Shown here: in pieces, positions 35,353-47,210 of the stretch
Numbering within the stretch: position 1 is the stretch's first letter
How the letters are laid out: each line of letters starts with the position of its first letter
Source: Phlegmacium glaucopus
Lineage: Eukaryota > Basidiomycota > Agaricomycetes > Agaricales > Cortinariaceae
Length of the DNA: 64,000 bases
Assembly (NCBI GenBank): GCA_015039465.1
Contig: MU130361.1
Coordinates: forward strand, 1-64,000
Direction of reading: 5' to 3'
The notes under the pieces: model-generated
What the model was told of the DNA's origin: nothing
What the model saw: only the letters and a program-made list of their open reading frames with translations
Databases searched by the model: none
Program-made: the position numbers and the translations under genes

Positions 35353-35770
35353 CCTAACTCAAAAGGTTGTCAAAAACATATATTACATGGCCACGATATT
35401 ACTAGAAATGAAAACATGAAAGACTAGTAATTAAAATTGGGTAATGGAGCTGAAAAATTGTTCAATATGTAGCAAGCATATGGAGAAATGACAAGCCCTA
35501 TAGATGTGCCTCAACAAACTTTTGGTAGGATGAAGTGATGAAGTTGTTGATGTGCCGTGTGCTACTTGACCTGTGGATGTTTTGCCGCCATTGCTCAAAA
35601 TTCAAGGGCTCAGCAGTTCCAGCCTGAAGCTTCTGGTGCCAAGTTCTAAAAAAGTGGTCAGACCTTTCTGTCTAACGGGTGTGTTGAGCATTTTTTTGCC
35701 AGTTGCTGTCCGTGGGCCACCATGATTTCGAGGCATAGTTATTTCCCTGACCTATGAAAAAATATGACTG

Positions 35771-37850
35771 TTAGAAAATGAATGAGAAAAGCAAAAGAAA
35801 TAGACCTGTATGACAGTAGTAAAGACCACAAATGATATCGAGCTCAAGTTGACTCAGTCTGTCATCACACAGGGTTGAACCGTCACTTGTGTTAATAACA
35901 ATGCCACGATGCTGTAGGGTGGCAGCAGTTGTCGGTCCTTCAAGGACATCATCAAAGCTTAATGTTGCAACAGCAAGATGCCAAATGATCCCACCGCGTA
36001 ACAATGCAGACCGAGCTACGCGAGGGTCACTGAGGGGGGCAGCACATTGTTGTTCGTATGCAAAATAATCATTTTGGGTGAATTTGTAGTTGGATAGACG
36101 AACTGGAACAGTGATTGCAGGGGTAATAGAACATGGCAAGGGCTTGACAGGAAGAAATGTGCAGAATTGGACACCATGGTTCAGCAGCTCTCGAGCAACT
36201 TCGAAGTCAGTGAGCTGCAGTCCTCCTGTGTGATCTAACCAATACACATAGAAGGCATCAATGACATTGGGGACTGCTACCTTCCAGGGCACTGTTGCTG
36301 CCTCCTTGAAGTCAAATACATGCCACCTTTCTTCATGACCGTCTTTGCCTGTACATTTGATTACATACATTTGACGAAAAAGCTTTGAGCCAGAAATTGA
36401 CATTCGGTTTCCATCCGCAATATCCCAAGTTGTATTCTTGGGGGTCTTGAAGTCATTGAGGAAGTTCAAGAATTGGAGGGCAAAAGACGCGACGGGGGAT
36501 TTAAAAAATTCAGAATCATCCCTCCGCAGTCCAACAATTGTTGAAAGGAGGCTGCACCCAGCTTTATCGATGGAAGAAGGATGGGTGGGAAGAGGAAGAG
36601 GTCCAATGAAGCCATAAATCTCATACAAGAGCTGGGAGGTTTCAAAATCCTCCCAATCGAAGGGTATTTCCACTGGATGAACAACGTGGAAGGACCTGTC
36701 ATCCACAGCAGGGGCCAGATGATCAAGAGTAGGCGTTGAGGGTTCTGGGGGTGGGGAACCAGGCCTCAATGCCTGGTCTACTGAAGTCGAGGGGGGAGGC
36801 ATCATGGGATAGTCGTCGTCAATGTCATCATCGTCTGTGAAATCACCTTGAGACGGTTCTCCAAATTCTGAACAGCAGTCCCATTCGTTTGAGAAGGCAT
36901 CATATATTTTCTGACGCTTGTTATATGCATCCAGATGCATTCCATTTTCTGCTTGGTAAAAGGCTCTCCTGACAGTAGCCGCCACCTTCAATTCACTTCC
37001 ATAGAAAAACCTTTGTATGTTTGATGGGGGGATTCTTTTTGTGACTCTCCCGAGACTGTTATTGTTTATCTGTCTCTCGGGCCTTCAGATGCTCATTTCG
37101 CGCTTGGTGCTTTTCAAAAAAGGCCTTCCAGGAAGGGATTATAGCAGATCTCGCAGCACCTAAATAAAAATAAGTATATATTAGGAGATAACATAAAAAT
37201 AGCTTACAATCAAAGGCCTGGGTCTGGGGCTCCGGGGTTGGTTGTGGCTGTGGCTGTGGGGTTGGGCTCCTTGTTAAGAAAGTACCAACCTCTTGTAGCT
37301 GGTGTGGCAAAGGTGCAAAACGAACAAGGCAAGGATCAGTCAGAGATGCTTTGGTTTCTTGGCTGCCCCAAGGATACCATACAGGTACAGCAAAATCACA
37401 TAGCCAGTCAATGGAAGACTGGTCTCGGTGACGTTGGTGCAACTGAACAAAAATGCCGGCTCAATTGACAGATGAATTGAGGGTAGCCACAATTGACGAC
37501 ATTACTCCTGACAGCCAGATCTGAGAATACCCCCGCTCAGATAGGAATGAAAACCAGTGTGGCACCCCTTGGTGAAGATTGTCATGATGGAGCGTTATGC
37601 TGACTGCAATGGCATAGGAAAAGCCACCCATGAATTGGGAAAACCATTCCCTGGAATGCATAAAGTGAGCGCGAAGGTCGTGGACTTGCCTAAATGCGCC
37701 TGTACAACTTATTGACGTTGGCGCTATCCACATTATTGGTGGCGCACGCTCATGGGTCAAAAGCAGCTCCACGGTGTCTCGTATATCCTTTTCGAGGCGC
37801 GCCCACCCTAAAATTGTTTGTGGATCAATCATAAAACCTCCATAGCGAAG
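35771..37850 (-). CDS. Transposon-associated protein of unknown function
   Basis: Exons on the minus strand of the CACTA element: an upstream part (37832-37461 and 37442-37140 region) with GWARLEKDIRDTVELLLTHE, RGYSQIWLSGVMSSIVATLN and WYPWGSQETKASLTDPCLVR, then AWKAFFEKHQARNEHLKARE-like sequence. A large 3' exon (36991-35771) has acidic FTDDDDIDDDYPMMPPPST, then VHPVEIPFDWEDFETSQLLY and WHLAVATLSFDDVLEGPTTA. I do not recognise a domain. Its place beside Tnp2 inside the element suggests an accessory or captured gene. The upstream end stops at the LTR-like insertion at 38039 and contains an in-frame stop near 37910, so the ORF is probably broken. Confidence 0.5.
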
Positions 37851-38218
37851 CTGAGGAAAATAGGATATATGGAAAAGGTCCTGGAATGGTACACCAGCAA
37901 AGACTGGTCAAAGAGGCAGGAAGGCAAGGTAAGGGCAAGCGGGTTGCCACCAAAGCGGTTGGCAAAATTCCGCAAAACCGTGCTTAAAGCAATCACGATA
38001 TGGAATCTCATCATAGACTGGTGGAAGTTGGACATCACGCTATAAATCGTTGTTTGTGTTGTTATATAACACCAACCAGAGAGCAATGGACTAGTCTTTA
38101 AGTCAAAAGCCTCCCTGTTGTTCGTTTAGGGAAGGTGTAACCTTGACTTATATCACACAGAGGTAGGGGGTGAGAATAGAGATGAGAAGGATGAGGATGA
38201 ATCCATCAAGTCAATTTA

Positions 38219-39009
38219 AGTAAGAATGGGGGGTGTTAGTAGTAGAGTCACCTTAAGGTCACTTAAGGAGGGAGTTCAAGCGAAAAAGACGGAAATTGAC
38301 AGTTAGATAGGGGTGACAGTTAATGATATCAGAACGACTTCTGAGGGAGAATAAGAAGGAGTAGGAGAAGGAATTGGGGAGACTCAAGCGAAAAAGTCAG
38401 GAAATGACAGTTGGGTCACAGATGACGATATCAGAACGACTTCTGAGAAGGAGTAAGTAGGAGTAGGAAGAATAGAGATAAGAGTTGGGGATGGAGACAC
38501 ACTATGTTCAGATTCCAATATGGAAGGGATTTACTTGTTGTCCCTCTGAGAACTGGATTTCTGATCAGGTGACGAGAGACCAACCACAAATATATGTTGT
38601 GTTTGTTACTAAATATCAGTTAAGTGTCATGGTAGAGATTTTCGGAAGTTGGGTCGGGTAGTAAGAAGAAGACTGCCGTACATGAAGAAAAAAAAAATAA
38701 CAAGATGTATCGGAGTAGGAATCCCATATTTATGACGAGAAAACATGGTCCTATCCATCAAAGGAGAGTTAAGTAAGAATCAGGGGGTGTCAGTAGGAGA
38801 GTCACCTTAAGGTCACTTAAGGAGGAAGTTCAAGCGAAAAAATTGGAAAATATACAATGACAGGAGATGACAGTTAACGATATCAGAACGACTTCTGAGA
38901 GAGAATAGGTAGGAGTAGGAGAAGGAATTGGGGAGATTCAAGCGAAAAAATCAGGGAATGACAGTTAGGTGACAGTTGACGATATCAGAATGACTTCTGA
39001 GAAAGAGTA
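38219..39009. repeat. Nested tandem repeat, ~554-bp period with ~102-bp subunits
   Basis: The block GATATCAGAACGACTTCTGA occurs at about 38325, 38427, 38879 and 38981: pairs 102 bp apart, and the pairs 554 bp apart. TAAGAAT..GGGGGTGT and CACCTTAAGGTCACTTAAGG recur with the same long period. The second unit runs into the gap, so copy number is unknown. Confidence 0.8.
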
Positions 39010-39513
39010 NNNNNNNNNNNNNNNNNNNNNNNNNNNNNNNNNNNNNNNNNNNNNNNNNNNNNNNNNNNNNNNNNNNNNNNNNNNNNNNNNNNNNNNNNNN
39101 NNNNNNNNNNNNNNNNNNNNNNNNNNNNNNNNNNNNNNNNNNNNNNNNNNNNNNNNNNNNNNNNNNNNNNNNNNNNNNNNNNNNNNNNNNNNNNNNNNNN
39201 NNNNNNNNNNNNNNNNNNNNNNNNNNNNNNNNNNNNNNNNNNNNNNNNNNNNNNNNNNNNNNNNNNNNNNNNNNNNNNNNNNNNNNNNNNNNNNNNNNNN
39301 NNNNNNNNNNNNNNNNNNNNNNNNNNNNNNNNNNNNNNNNNNNNNNNNNNNNNNNNNNNNNNNNNNNNNNNNNNNNNNNNNNNNNNNNNNNNNNNNNNNN
39401 NNNNNNNNNNNNNNNNNNNNNNNNNNNNNNNNNNNNNNNNNNNNNNNNNNNNNNNNNNNNNNNNNNNNNNNNNNNNNNNNNNNNNNNNNNNNNNNNNNNN
39501 NNNNNNNNNNNNN
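39010..39513. other. Assembly gap (504 N)
   Basis: Run of undetermined bases at the edge of the tandem repeat; the true length may differ. ORFs crossing it are meaningless. Confidence 0.99.
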
Positions 39514-39849
39514 TAGTGGTATTGATATCACTCAATATCAAAGGTATCATAAGTGCAACGCGTGTGGTCACGACAGATCGTGCCAGATCGAAACAGTGAG
39601 GCAGTGTAATCTTTATGTAGTGTAAAAAACTCTAAAAGTAATTCAATTTATTCGGTTGGGATTTGTCGCAGGCACGTGTTTTTTGATTTTAATGATTTAT
39701 ATATTCAAGTTGTGAACAAGAGTGGCTCAAGCAGTGAAGGTATGGCGGTGGTGATGGTGACTGTCGTTATGGTGTTGTTGCTATTGTTGTTTACCACTCG
39801 TGGAGCTGTTTGTTGTTACTATTATTTACTGTTTTGTAACTACTGCGAA

Positions 39850-40086
39850 TATCACCGCTGTTGTTGCTGTACACTGTTGCTGTACGCTGTTGCTGTACGC
39901 TGATGTTGATGCTGTTGATGTTGATGTTGATGTTGTTGATACTGTTGTACGCTGTTGCTGATGCTACTGATACTGATACTGATGTTGCTGATGCTGTTGT
40001 ACACTGTTGCTGATGCTGTTGTACGCTGTTGCTGATGCTGTTGTACGCTACTACTGTACGCTGTTGCTGTACACTGTTGCTGTACC
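39850..40086. repeat. GTT/GCT-rich imperfect microsatellite
   Basis: Tandem words such as GCTGTTGCTGTACGCTGTTG and GTTGATGTTGATGTT alternate over about 240 bp. The low-complexity ORFs on both strands (V/S/Q/N-rich) result from this repeat. Confidence 0.8.
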
Positions 40087-41092
40087 ACGCCACTGTTAAT
40101 GTCGCACACTACTGCTGCTGTCACACAATATGGTGTGCACATTCGGGAATTTAAAGGGGAGATAGTATTAATTAACAAGATTAAGGTAGAATCCACATTT
40201 AACGTTACTGCTGTTACTAGCTAGGAAATGTCATCATATTCATCATATAATACTACAAATCTAATGATAATGAATCAACTTATATTAAAAAATTTGTTAA
40301 AGGAATGAGAGCAACACTAACGATAATCTTATAATACTCATATCCCGAGAGATTGATGTCATAATCGGATCGGGATATATCGTGGTATATCGTGAGATAT
40401 CTCGACAGATCACAGCCCGATAAAGGTCTATCGCAATGGTACTGTGACCTGTCGTGATATTTGTTTTCTTGGAAAAGATACCAAGATACCGTGACTGTAG
40501 ATACTATAAGATACTATAATGTTATGTGACGTGACTATAGGCTACTATAATTTGGTGTGACATAACTATGACAAACTATGGGAAATCCCCGATTTTGCTG
40601 ATGTAGATGAGTGAGGATAGAGGACTGAGTGAGATCCAGGAGCGAGAGATGGCAAGATAGATGGCTGAGGGGAAGACTTGTGGGTCCATAGCCGCAACAA
40701 CGACAAAGCCTTGTACATAATGGGAGATGTAGTTGATGCGTCCATAAAGGGGCTGTTCTTGAAATGATGGACCAAAGATACGATCAAACGCGAGCCGACG
40801 ACCGATGTGAATAGTAGATTGATCGCTTTGTTGTATCACTAGCCAAGGGACAAACAGATGGTAGATGTTAAGGAGCATGTCGATAGTGTAAATGATAGAC
40901 AACATAGTGGAAGACATTGAGGATATGATGAGTGATGAGGATGTTATCGTTGAATGAATGATTTTGTTGACCAGGAACGTGATTCAGGGCTGCTTCCAAA
41001 ATAGGTAAGTGAATTCAAAGTCCGCTTATTTTCATGATGGCAACTTTTAAGCTTTGTTCTCATGCTACCAATCAGTATTGGTGCGCGATACC

Positions 41093-42184
41093 ACGCAGCG
41101 CTGTTTGTGGATAAAGGTAATGGCGTGATAGTGTATGGATTAGAGATGGGCACAGGGTGGGTCCTGATATTTACAAGAGATGCAAAAAGTCTGACCCACA
41201 GTACAGAGCATGTCGTGATTCGCAGACTGCCGCCGAGAAATTTTGAGGAATCTGAAGTCACCCATGTAAGTGGTTGCTTCTTGAGTGCAAAGGAATTGAG
41301 CTGATGATAATTTATAGTGGTAACATTGGTATCTGTCCAGTATATGGAAATATCTTGGTTGACAACATGACCAATGGCTTCGACCTCTACAGCTTGTCCC
41401 GTACTGTGCCTTCAAAATCCTTTGTGGTTCCTACAACCAAGAGATTCACAAAAAAGGGTGTTTTGGCGAAAACAGACATATAGTCATCACTGGGAGTGAT
41501 CATGGAAAGGTATATGTGTTCATGGTGAATAAGACGGAACCCATGCAGATACTAGACCATGAGAGTGAAGGTGTTATGATCCAATCAGTCGAGGTCAGGT
41601 TCTCTCTATCTTCAGTGAGCATGTTGCTCAATGTTTTTAGACAACTACTGTATCCGATTGTCATCTGATTTGCAGTGGATCTTCAGATAGCCCCTCCAGT
41701 ATATGTATTTGGGAGAAACTGGTAAGAAATTTTATTATGACTGGTGATATTCTGATTGTGAAATGAGGAAAGGTCTGGAATGCCCGGAATGCACCAGTGC
41801 AGCAAGGCATAAGAGACTCGTTGACAGTCTTGATGCTCTTCAATGTCATAATGATTACACTCTTCTGGAGTGCAAGCGTATGGGCTCCAACTCTCGATGT
41901 GGTAGGTCGCTTTTGATTATATGCACACGTCGAACTAAATGAAACTTAGAAAATAAAGTCTGTGGCTGCCACTGTCTCGGATTTTGTGTGAACACAGCAC
42001 ACCGCTTTATTTGTTGCAGATCCAGAGCTCCTGAAGCTCAAACTTGCAGATATGGAAGTGGACCTGCTGGAAGTGATACTAAACATGGATGAGGAGACAT
42101 TTAGGAGATTGTTTAATATGCCGAAATTGACTGAAGCAGACTTACAAAGATCAGAAGCTGAGGAGATGGACGAGATAGATTAAG
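41093..42184 (+). pseudogene. 5'-truncated WD40-like gene carried in the CACTA element
   Basis: Exons joined by GT-AG introns encode WD40-type blades: ALFVDKGNGVIVYGLEMGTG, WVLIFTRDAKS, HIVITGSDHGKVYVFMVNK, EGVMIQSVETTTVSDCHLIC and SGSSDSPSSICIWEKL. One frame after this gives a hydrophobic helix (LTVLMLFNVIMITLFWSASV), another leads into an acidic tail DPELLKLKLADMEVDLLEVI ending EEMDEID. The 5' end is cut off by the LTR-like insertion at 41086, and a one-base frameshift near 41455 (a run of A then G) breaks the middle. No function can be given beyond a beta-propeller-like fold; it may be cargo captured by the transposon. Confidence 0.5.
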
Positions 42185-43477
42185 ATGTGGTGTCACCTTT
42201 GATATCCCATATGATGAGCCCACAATCTGAGTGGGATGTCGAAATTGACCAAGTTTATACATATCATAGTAGCCCTTTGACAATATGAGTAACAAACCGT
42301 GAAAAAGAGGAATGGCCGTACATGGTGGATCAGCAAGAGTCTTGTCAGAAAGGTGTTGCTATTGAATAGCCAAGGTTCATGCGCTTACGGTGCTTGCAAG
42401 CTTTTATATCTCGACACCAAGGATGGTAACGAGGAGAACTCTAAGATTGGGCAGGATGAATGTGATAAATATCGTGCTGTGCTCAATGGATGCAATAAAG
42501 GCAGCTAGGGAAGAAAGAAGTATATGTCGAGGAAAATTGGTAGTAATTCTTCAACATCGGTACGATCGACCACAAAAGGTGGTCTCCTAGCAAAAGGAGG
42601 AGGACAATAGTTATAGTCATGAATGCCAAGGGAGACCCAAGAGCAGACAGAAGAATCAGGAGGGTATGCTGCTTAGGGTAACCCATATACAGTATTCCTG
42701 ATATAATAGAAACATCTTACATGCCAAGGGATACCCAAGAGCACATAGAGATGAAGAAAGATGAAGATGAATTCTTCAAGTCCGAATGCAGATGGTGGAG
42801 CTTCAAACTGACAAGTGTTTGTTCAACATGTACAAAGCCCGCCAAAAAAATTTGATCAAAGCTCCCCGACGGAGTTTCAAACTAATAAGTGTTTGATCAA
42901 CATGTACAAAACCCGCCGAAGTCACTCACAGCTTTCACCCAACGGCAACAATGTTCACAGGTAGTCTTGGGTTCACCCTTGCTACCTGTATTCGCTTGTT
43001 CTTTCTCTTTTCCCATATGCCGGCATGATAGTCCTGGGTTCACCCTAGCTACCTTGTTTTTGAGCCGTTTCACATTTGCTAGTGCTCTTTGTTCTCTTCC
43101 TCACTACTCATGGCATGTACCAAATAACCACCTGTTGCCATATCATGTCATTGTCTGTTTTCCACATTTCCGATATATAACCATTTGACCTATTGTCATC
43201 TTTGTATCCACTCATCTCCCAACTTGTGCCATCCTGGAATTGTTCTGCTGCTTCATTCATCCAAAAATTGTCATTTGGGCAACCCAAAGGCGATTGATAA
43301 AGCCCTTCCAACTTTTTCTATCCAAGAGTTATCCCTCCACTACCTTCATCCAAAAATCATCATTTGGGCAACCCAGAGGCGATATATAGCCATCCAATCC
43401 TCCTGTCTTGGACTTGTTTCCTATCATCCATTCATCCAATAATTGTCGTTTGGGCAACCCAAAAGTTTTAATCCCTG
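42185..43477. promoter_or_regulatory. Repeat-rich leader upstream of the transposase
   Basis: Contains several direct-repeat families: CAAGTGTTTG(T/A)TCAACATG at about 42810 and 42885; ATGCCAAGGGA.ACCCAAGAG at 42618 and 42720; GTC(T/C)TGGGTTCACCCT at 42963 and 43029; and TTTGGGCAACCCA with flanks at about 43275, 43363 and 43451. Such internal repeats near the transposase start could be promoter or transposase-binding sites. No gene is seen. Confidence 0.5.
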
Positions 43478-46400
43478 ATGCCTCAAGTGTTGAAATGCTT
43501 TTGCGATTCAACAGGATGTGCGGGACATGAAGTCTCGAAATGTGTATTTGACGCTCACAGCAGACTTGATCGCGCTGCTCAAGCGCGCACATATCAGGCA
43601 GCTTCTGAGCGTGTTTTGAAAAATCAGGATGAAGCCCTCTCAACACACTTATCAGCGATGACACTGTCAGACAAAGTATCTGGAATTTCTCAACATCCAG
43701 GTGGTCGATTTTGGTCCAAATCATCCGCCGAGGAATCAACTGAGAGAACTTCCCCGCAATGTTGTGAAGGGGTTACCCTTCACGAACTCACTGATCACAA
43801 CTTACAACTCCTCCGAGATATCAAAAAGTCATTAGACAAACTCCAGGCAGATGCAAAACGTCAATTAGCTACTGTTGGAGTACCCTTGGCAAGAGACACT
43901 CCCTTTCCTTTGAAACCTCTTATCGTTGCTGTTCTCGACATCCAAAATCAGCTTGTTGGTATCAAGCAAAGAATCGCTTTGGTTGACGAAATGAAGGCTT
44001 CCATCTCCTCTAAAGTCCAGGATTTACTTACTATCTTACGATGTTCCCAACGTCAATGGATAGATATGGCAAAACAGTGTTCCCAGGAGCCAGTTTCCAA
44101 ATCAAGTACTGACTCCAATGCTGGTATGTTTTCATGACCCAATTCATTTTCCCCTCTAATATACATGCTGTTTAGATCACCATCATCACCCTATTCTCAA
44201 TGGCGCAGACTCCATGATCCAAGTCTCTGTCTTTCTGATGGTTGCGCTGCATATTGTCCTTAATGTTCCTCGGCGAGGATGTCACTTTTTGCTAGCAATG
44301 CTACATTACATATTACAGCTTGCATTTGAATGCTCAAGCTCACAACTTCCCCAAAATGTTCAAAAACTTTTTCCGGATTTTCCGGCAGACCCTGACACAG
44401 CAGCAACCAAGCACTTCCACCTTGACGGTAAATCAGTCATTTATGCCGTCTGTCCCAATGGGAAATGTCATCAGACATACAGACCTATGTTTGAAGGCGA
44501 CTCACCTATCCCAATATACCCCAAATACTGTACACACAAAGAATATCAGGACGGTGCTCAGTGTAGAGAACGCTGGACCAGGCCACAATGTATCAAGGAG
44601 ATAGATATTCAAGTTCCTATCAAGACTTTTGTTTCCTTTGATTTCAAAGACTGGTTCGCTGGGCTTTTGTCTCAACCTGGCTATGAAGAGCATATAGATA
44701 GTGCATGGCAATCAAAGGCATCGGGACATGGGATTATGCACGACATTTTCGATGGTGAATACATTCGCAGTTTCAAAGGTCCTGACGGAAAGTCTTTCAG
44801 TCTGGGAGGAGAAGAGGGGCATTATGTTTTCAGTCTATCCATTGACTTTTTCAACCCATACACCAACAAGCAGTCAGGCAAGAAAAGCTCTGTCGGGGTT
44901 ATCTCTGTTGTCTGTCTAAATCTCCCACCTTCCATGCATTATAAACCAGAGAATATGTTTCTTGCTGGCGTTATCCCTGGACCCAAAGAGCCTCCTCTCA
45001 CGGCACTTAATCCCTACCTCAAACCTTTAGTTAATGATCTTATTGACTTTTGGGAGAATGGTGTCAAATTTTCACAGACTTTCAGCTATAAAACCGGTCA
45101 GTTAGTTCGATGTGCACTCCTGCTACTGGTTTGTGACCTTCCTGCTGCCAGAAAAGCTGCCGATTTAGCATCCGCTAGCACAGGAACATTTCTAGTTCCA
45201 CCAGCAATTGTACACGTTCACACCAAGGTTATGGTGATGTGGATAATCACATGTGGCAAAGGAGAACAAATTCCGAATGCCCTGCATTGGCAAGATGTGT
45301 CGCAGCTGCTAAAGATCAGGGAACACACACAAAGCTATTCAAGCAATCTGGAATAAGCTGGTAAGAGCTTGACCAGCGCCTCCCGTATTGTGATAGTTGT
45401 TCATGTTCGTAGTATAGATGGTAAACACAATTAATTTCTGTCTCGACCTAAGAAAAGCATGTATGAATAGTTTGAATCAAAGGGATTGGGATGTATGCTA
45501 GTACATTTTTATGGTGAATACATTCGAAGTTTCAAAGTCCTGATGGAAAGTCCAGTCTGGGAGGTCAAGAATTGAGACCAGGCAATTATGTTTTCAGCGT
45601 ATCTGACCTGGTAATTGAAAACCCATACACCAAGAAGCTGTCAGCGCAAGAAATTCTCTTGTCCGGGTTATTCTTCTGTAATTCCTCCATGTCGAAATAC
45701 TCTAGGATTCCTGCTGGAATTCTTAACTGGAAGGTATCTTCAGGCATTCCGTGCTTCATTCCTGGACGGAAGTTGAGCGTCCTCTTGCAGGACTGAATCC
45801 CGTGTAACAAGCGCAGATACCTCAACGCGGCATGGTCAAGTCTTTACTGCCAAGGAAATGGAGTTGATACGGTCTGACATCCATGCATTATTAACACCAA
45901 CATGGATGACCTCCTGTTCCTTCAAACCTAGGAGACGCTGCACATGGAAAATTGAAGGCTGACCAATGGCGTGCGCTTAGGACGGTCTAAATTCCTCTCT
46001 CACTTATCCGGCTTTGGGCACTTGCCAATGATGGTAGTCCAAGGTCACGCAGATGTCAAGGGATCTTAAACCTACAATGTCTTTGTTATCTGCTGTCACC
46101 ATTGCATCGTCTCATTCCATGTCACTTGCACAGGCAAATTCTACCTCCAGCATATGCAGGCATACTTTACAGGACTTAAGACGCTGTTCCCAGAATATGG
46201 ATTCCATCCTAACCATCACCTAGCATTGCACCTCCACCAATATCTTCTTCTGTTTGGCCCGGTTCATGCTTGGTGGACATTCCCTTTTGAAAGAATGATT
46301 GGAATGCTCCAACGTATACCAACTAATGGGAAAATTGGTATATCTAAGCCTTAATCTCTCAAGGCTAATCTCATTATATTTTTGTAGGTGAACTGGAAGA

Positions 46401-47073
46401 AACTATAGCCAGGTCGTTCGTCAGGTCTGCAAATCTTCGCGCGTTGGTTTTCAAGTCTGAATGTCCTGAAGTCATTCAAAATTGTCAAGCCATATTTCAC
46501 AAATTTATCAATCCTCAGCTACGTGATACTCTTCAAACTGACATGCGAATGCTCTCATCGCTAGCTGGTGGCAATGACGATGACGATGATGTCATGAGCT
46601 GGGATGAATTGACTGCGCGACCCATTCCAAGAGACCTTCATTCTGCCTTGACTCGCTTTCATTCTGAACCAACTCACACTGCCCATTTTCTTCCCAATAC
46701 GACAATCAATGGCTTAATATACACACCAGCATCAAAGCATCAGGGCAATTCATGTATTTTGGTGAAGTCACAGCAAGATCAGAATGGGGTGCCTGCACAA
46801 ATTCAAACTATATTTCAAATCCCTTTCTTAGAGTCAGTGCAGACTCTTATTGCAATTAGACGTCATCAACCTTCACAACTTCCTCATGATCCTTTTTCTC
46901 GGTTCCCCATTTTGCGTGCTCGGTTCTGGGATGCTCAACTTGGAGACTTGGAAATCATCCAGCCTGATCAAGTCTTTTCCCACTTTGCTTGTCTACCGTT
47001 GATGGGTGAGTTTGAAGGTTACATTGTTACAGCTTCTCTGTCTCGTGTAAGTTTTCCAATTCGCTCACTATAA
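43478..47073 (+). pseudogene. Tnp2-type CACTA transposase, frameshifted and partly duplicated
   Basis: The first exon has a Cys cluster (KCFCDSTGCAGHEVSKC) and helical region. After an intron at about 44124-44176 comes the Tnp2 core: SVIYAVCPNGKCHQTYRPMF, WFAGLLSQPGYEEHIDSAWQ, GVISVVCLNLPPSMHYKPEN, MFLAGVIPGPKEPPLTALNP and LLLLVCDLPAARKAADLAS. A frameshift near 45190 puts the next conserved block (CTRSHQGYGDVDNHMWQRRT) in another frame. At 45505-45800 a degenerate second copy of the GEYIRSFK..PDGKS segment appears. Later blocks survive: GDAAHGKLKADQWRALRTV, HPNHHLALHLHQYLLLFGPV, AWWTFPFERMIGMLQRI and GELEETIARSFVRSANLRAL. It should not make an intact DDE-type enzyme. Confidence 0.8.
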
Positions 47074-47210
47074 TTCAATGACATTTACTTATGTGGTTCT
47101 TCTAGGAGATTCTGTAGTTTTTTCCTCCTAGTCACTTATTTGTATTGAGGTATATTAGTCACTTTTGCGATGTACATTTCTTTTGTTGTCAATTCAAACT
47201 ATTGAAGCTA

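Larger units (their letters stand above)
38039..41086 (-). mobile_element. Solo-LTR-like insertion, copy 2 (expanded, with gap)
   Basis: Both ends match the insertion at 56526-57935 in inverse orientation: GCTATAAATC at the left and ATTGGTGCGC at the right. The left flank has GACAT three bases before the end. Internally it has been enlarged by tandem repeats (38219-39009), the gap and a GTT/GCT-rich microsatellite (39850-40086). The 5' half of the element (40570-41086) is well conserved with the other two copies. Confidence 0.7.

Noticed and set aside
38150..39009. CRISPR-like regularly spaced repeats
   Set aside because: The 102/554-bp periodicity is a satellite-type tandem repeat in a eukaryotic genome; no spacers of uniform length and no cas genes.
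38951..39625. ORFs crossing the run of N on both strands
   Set aside because: They consist almost entirely of undetermined residues and exist only because N does not encode stops.
39676..40196. V/L-rich and S/Q/N-rich ORFs on both strands
   Set aside because: They are translations of a GTT/GCT microsatellite with no start context or family similarity.
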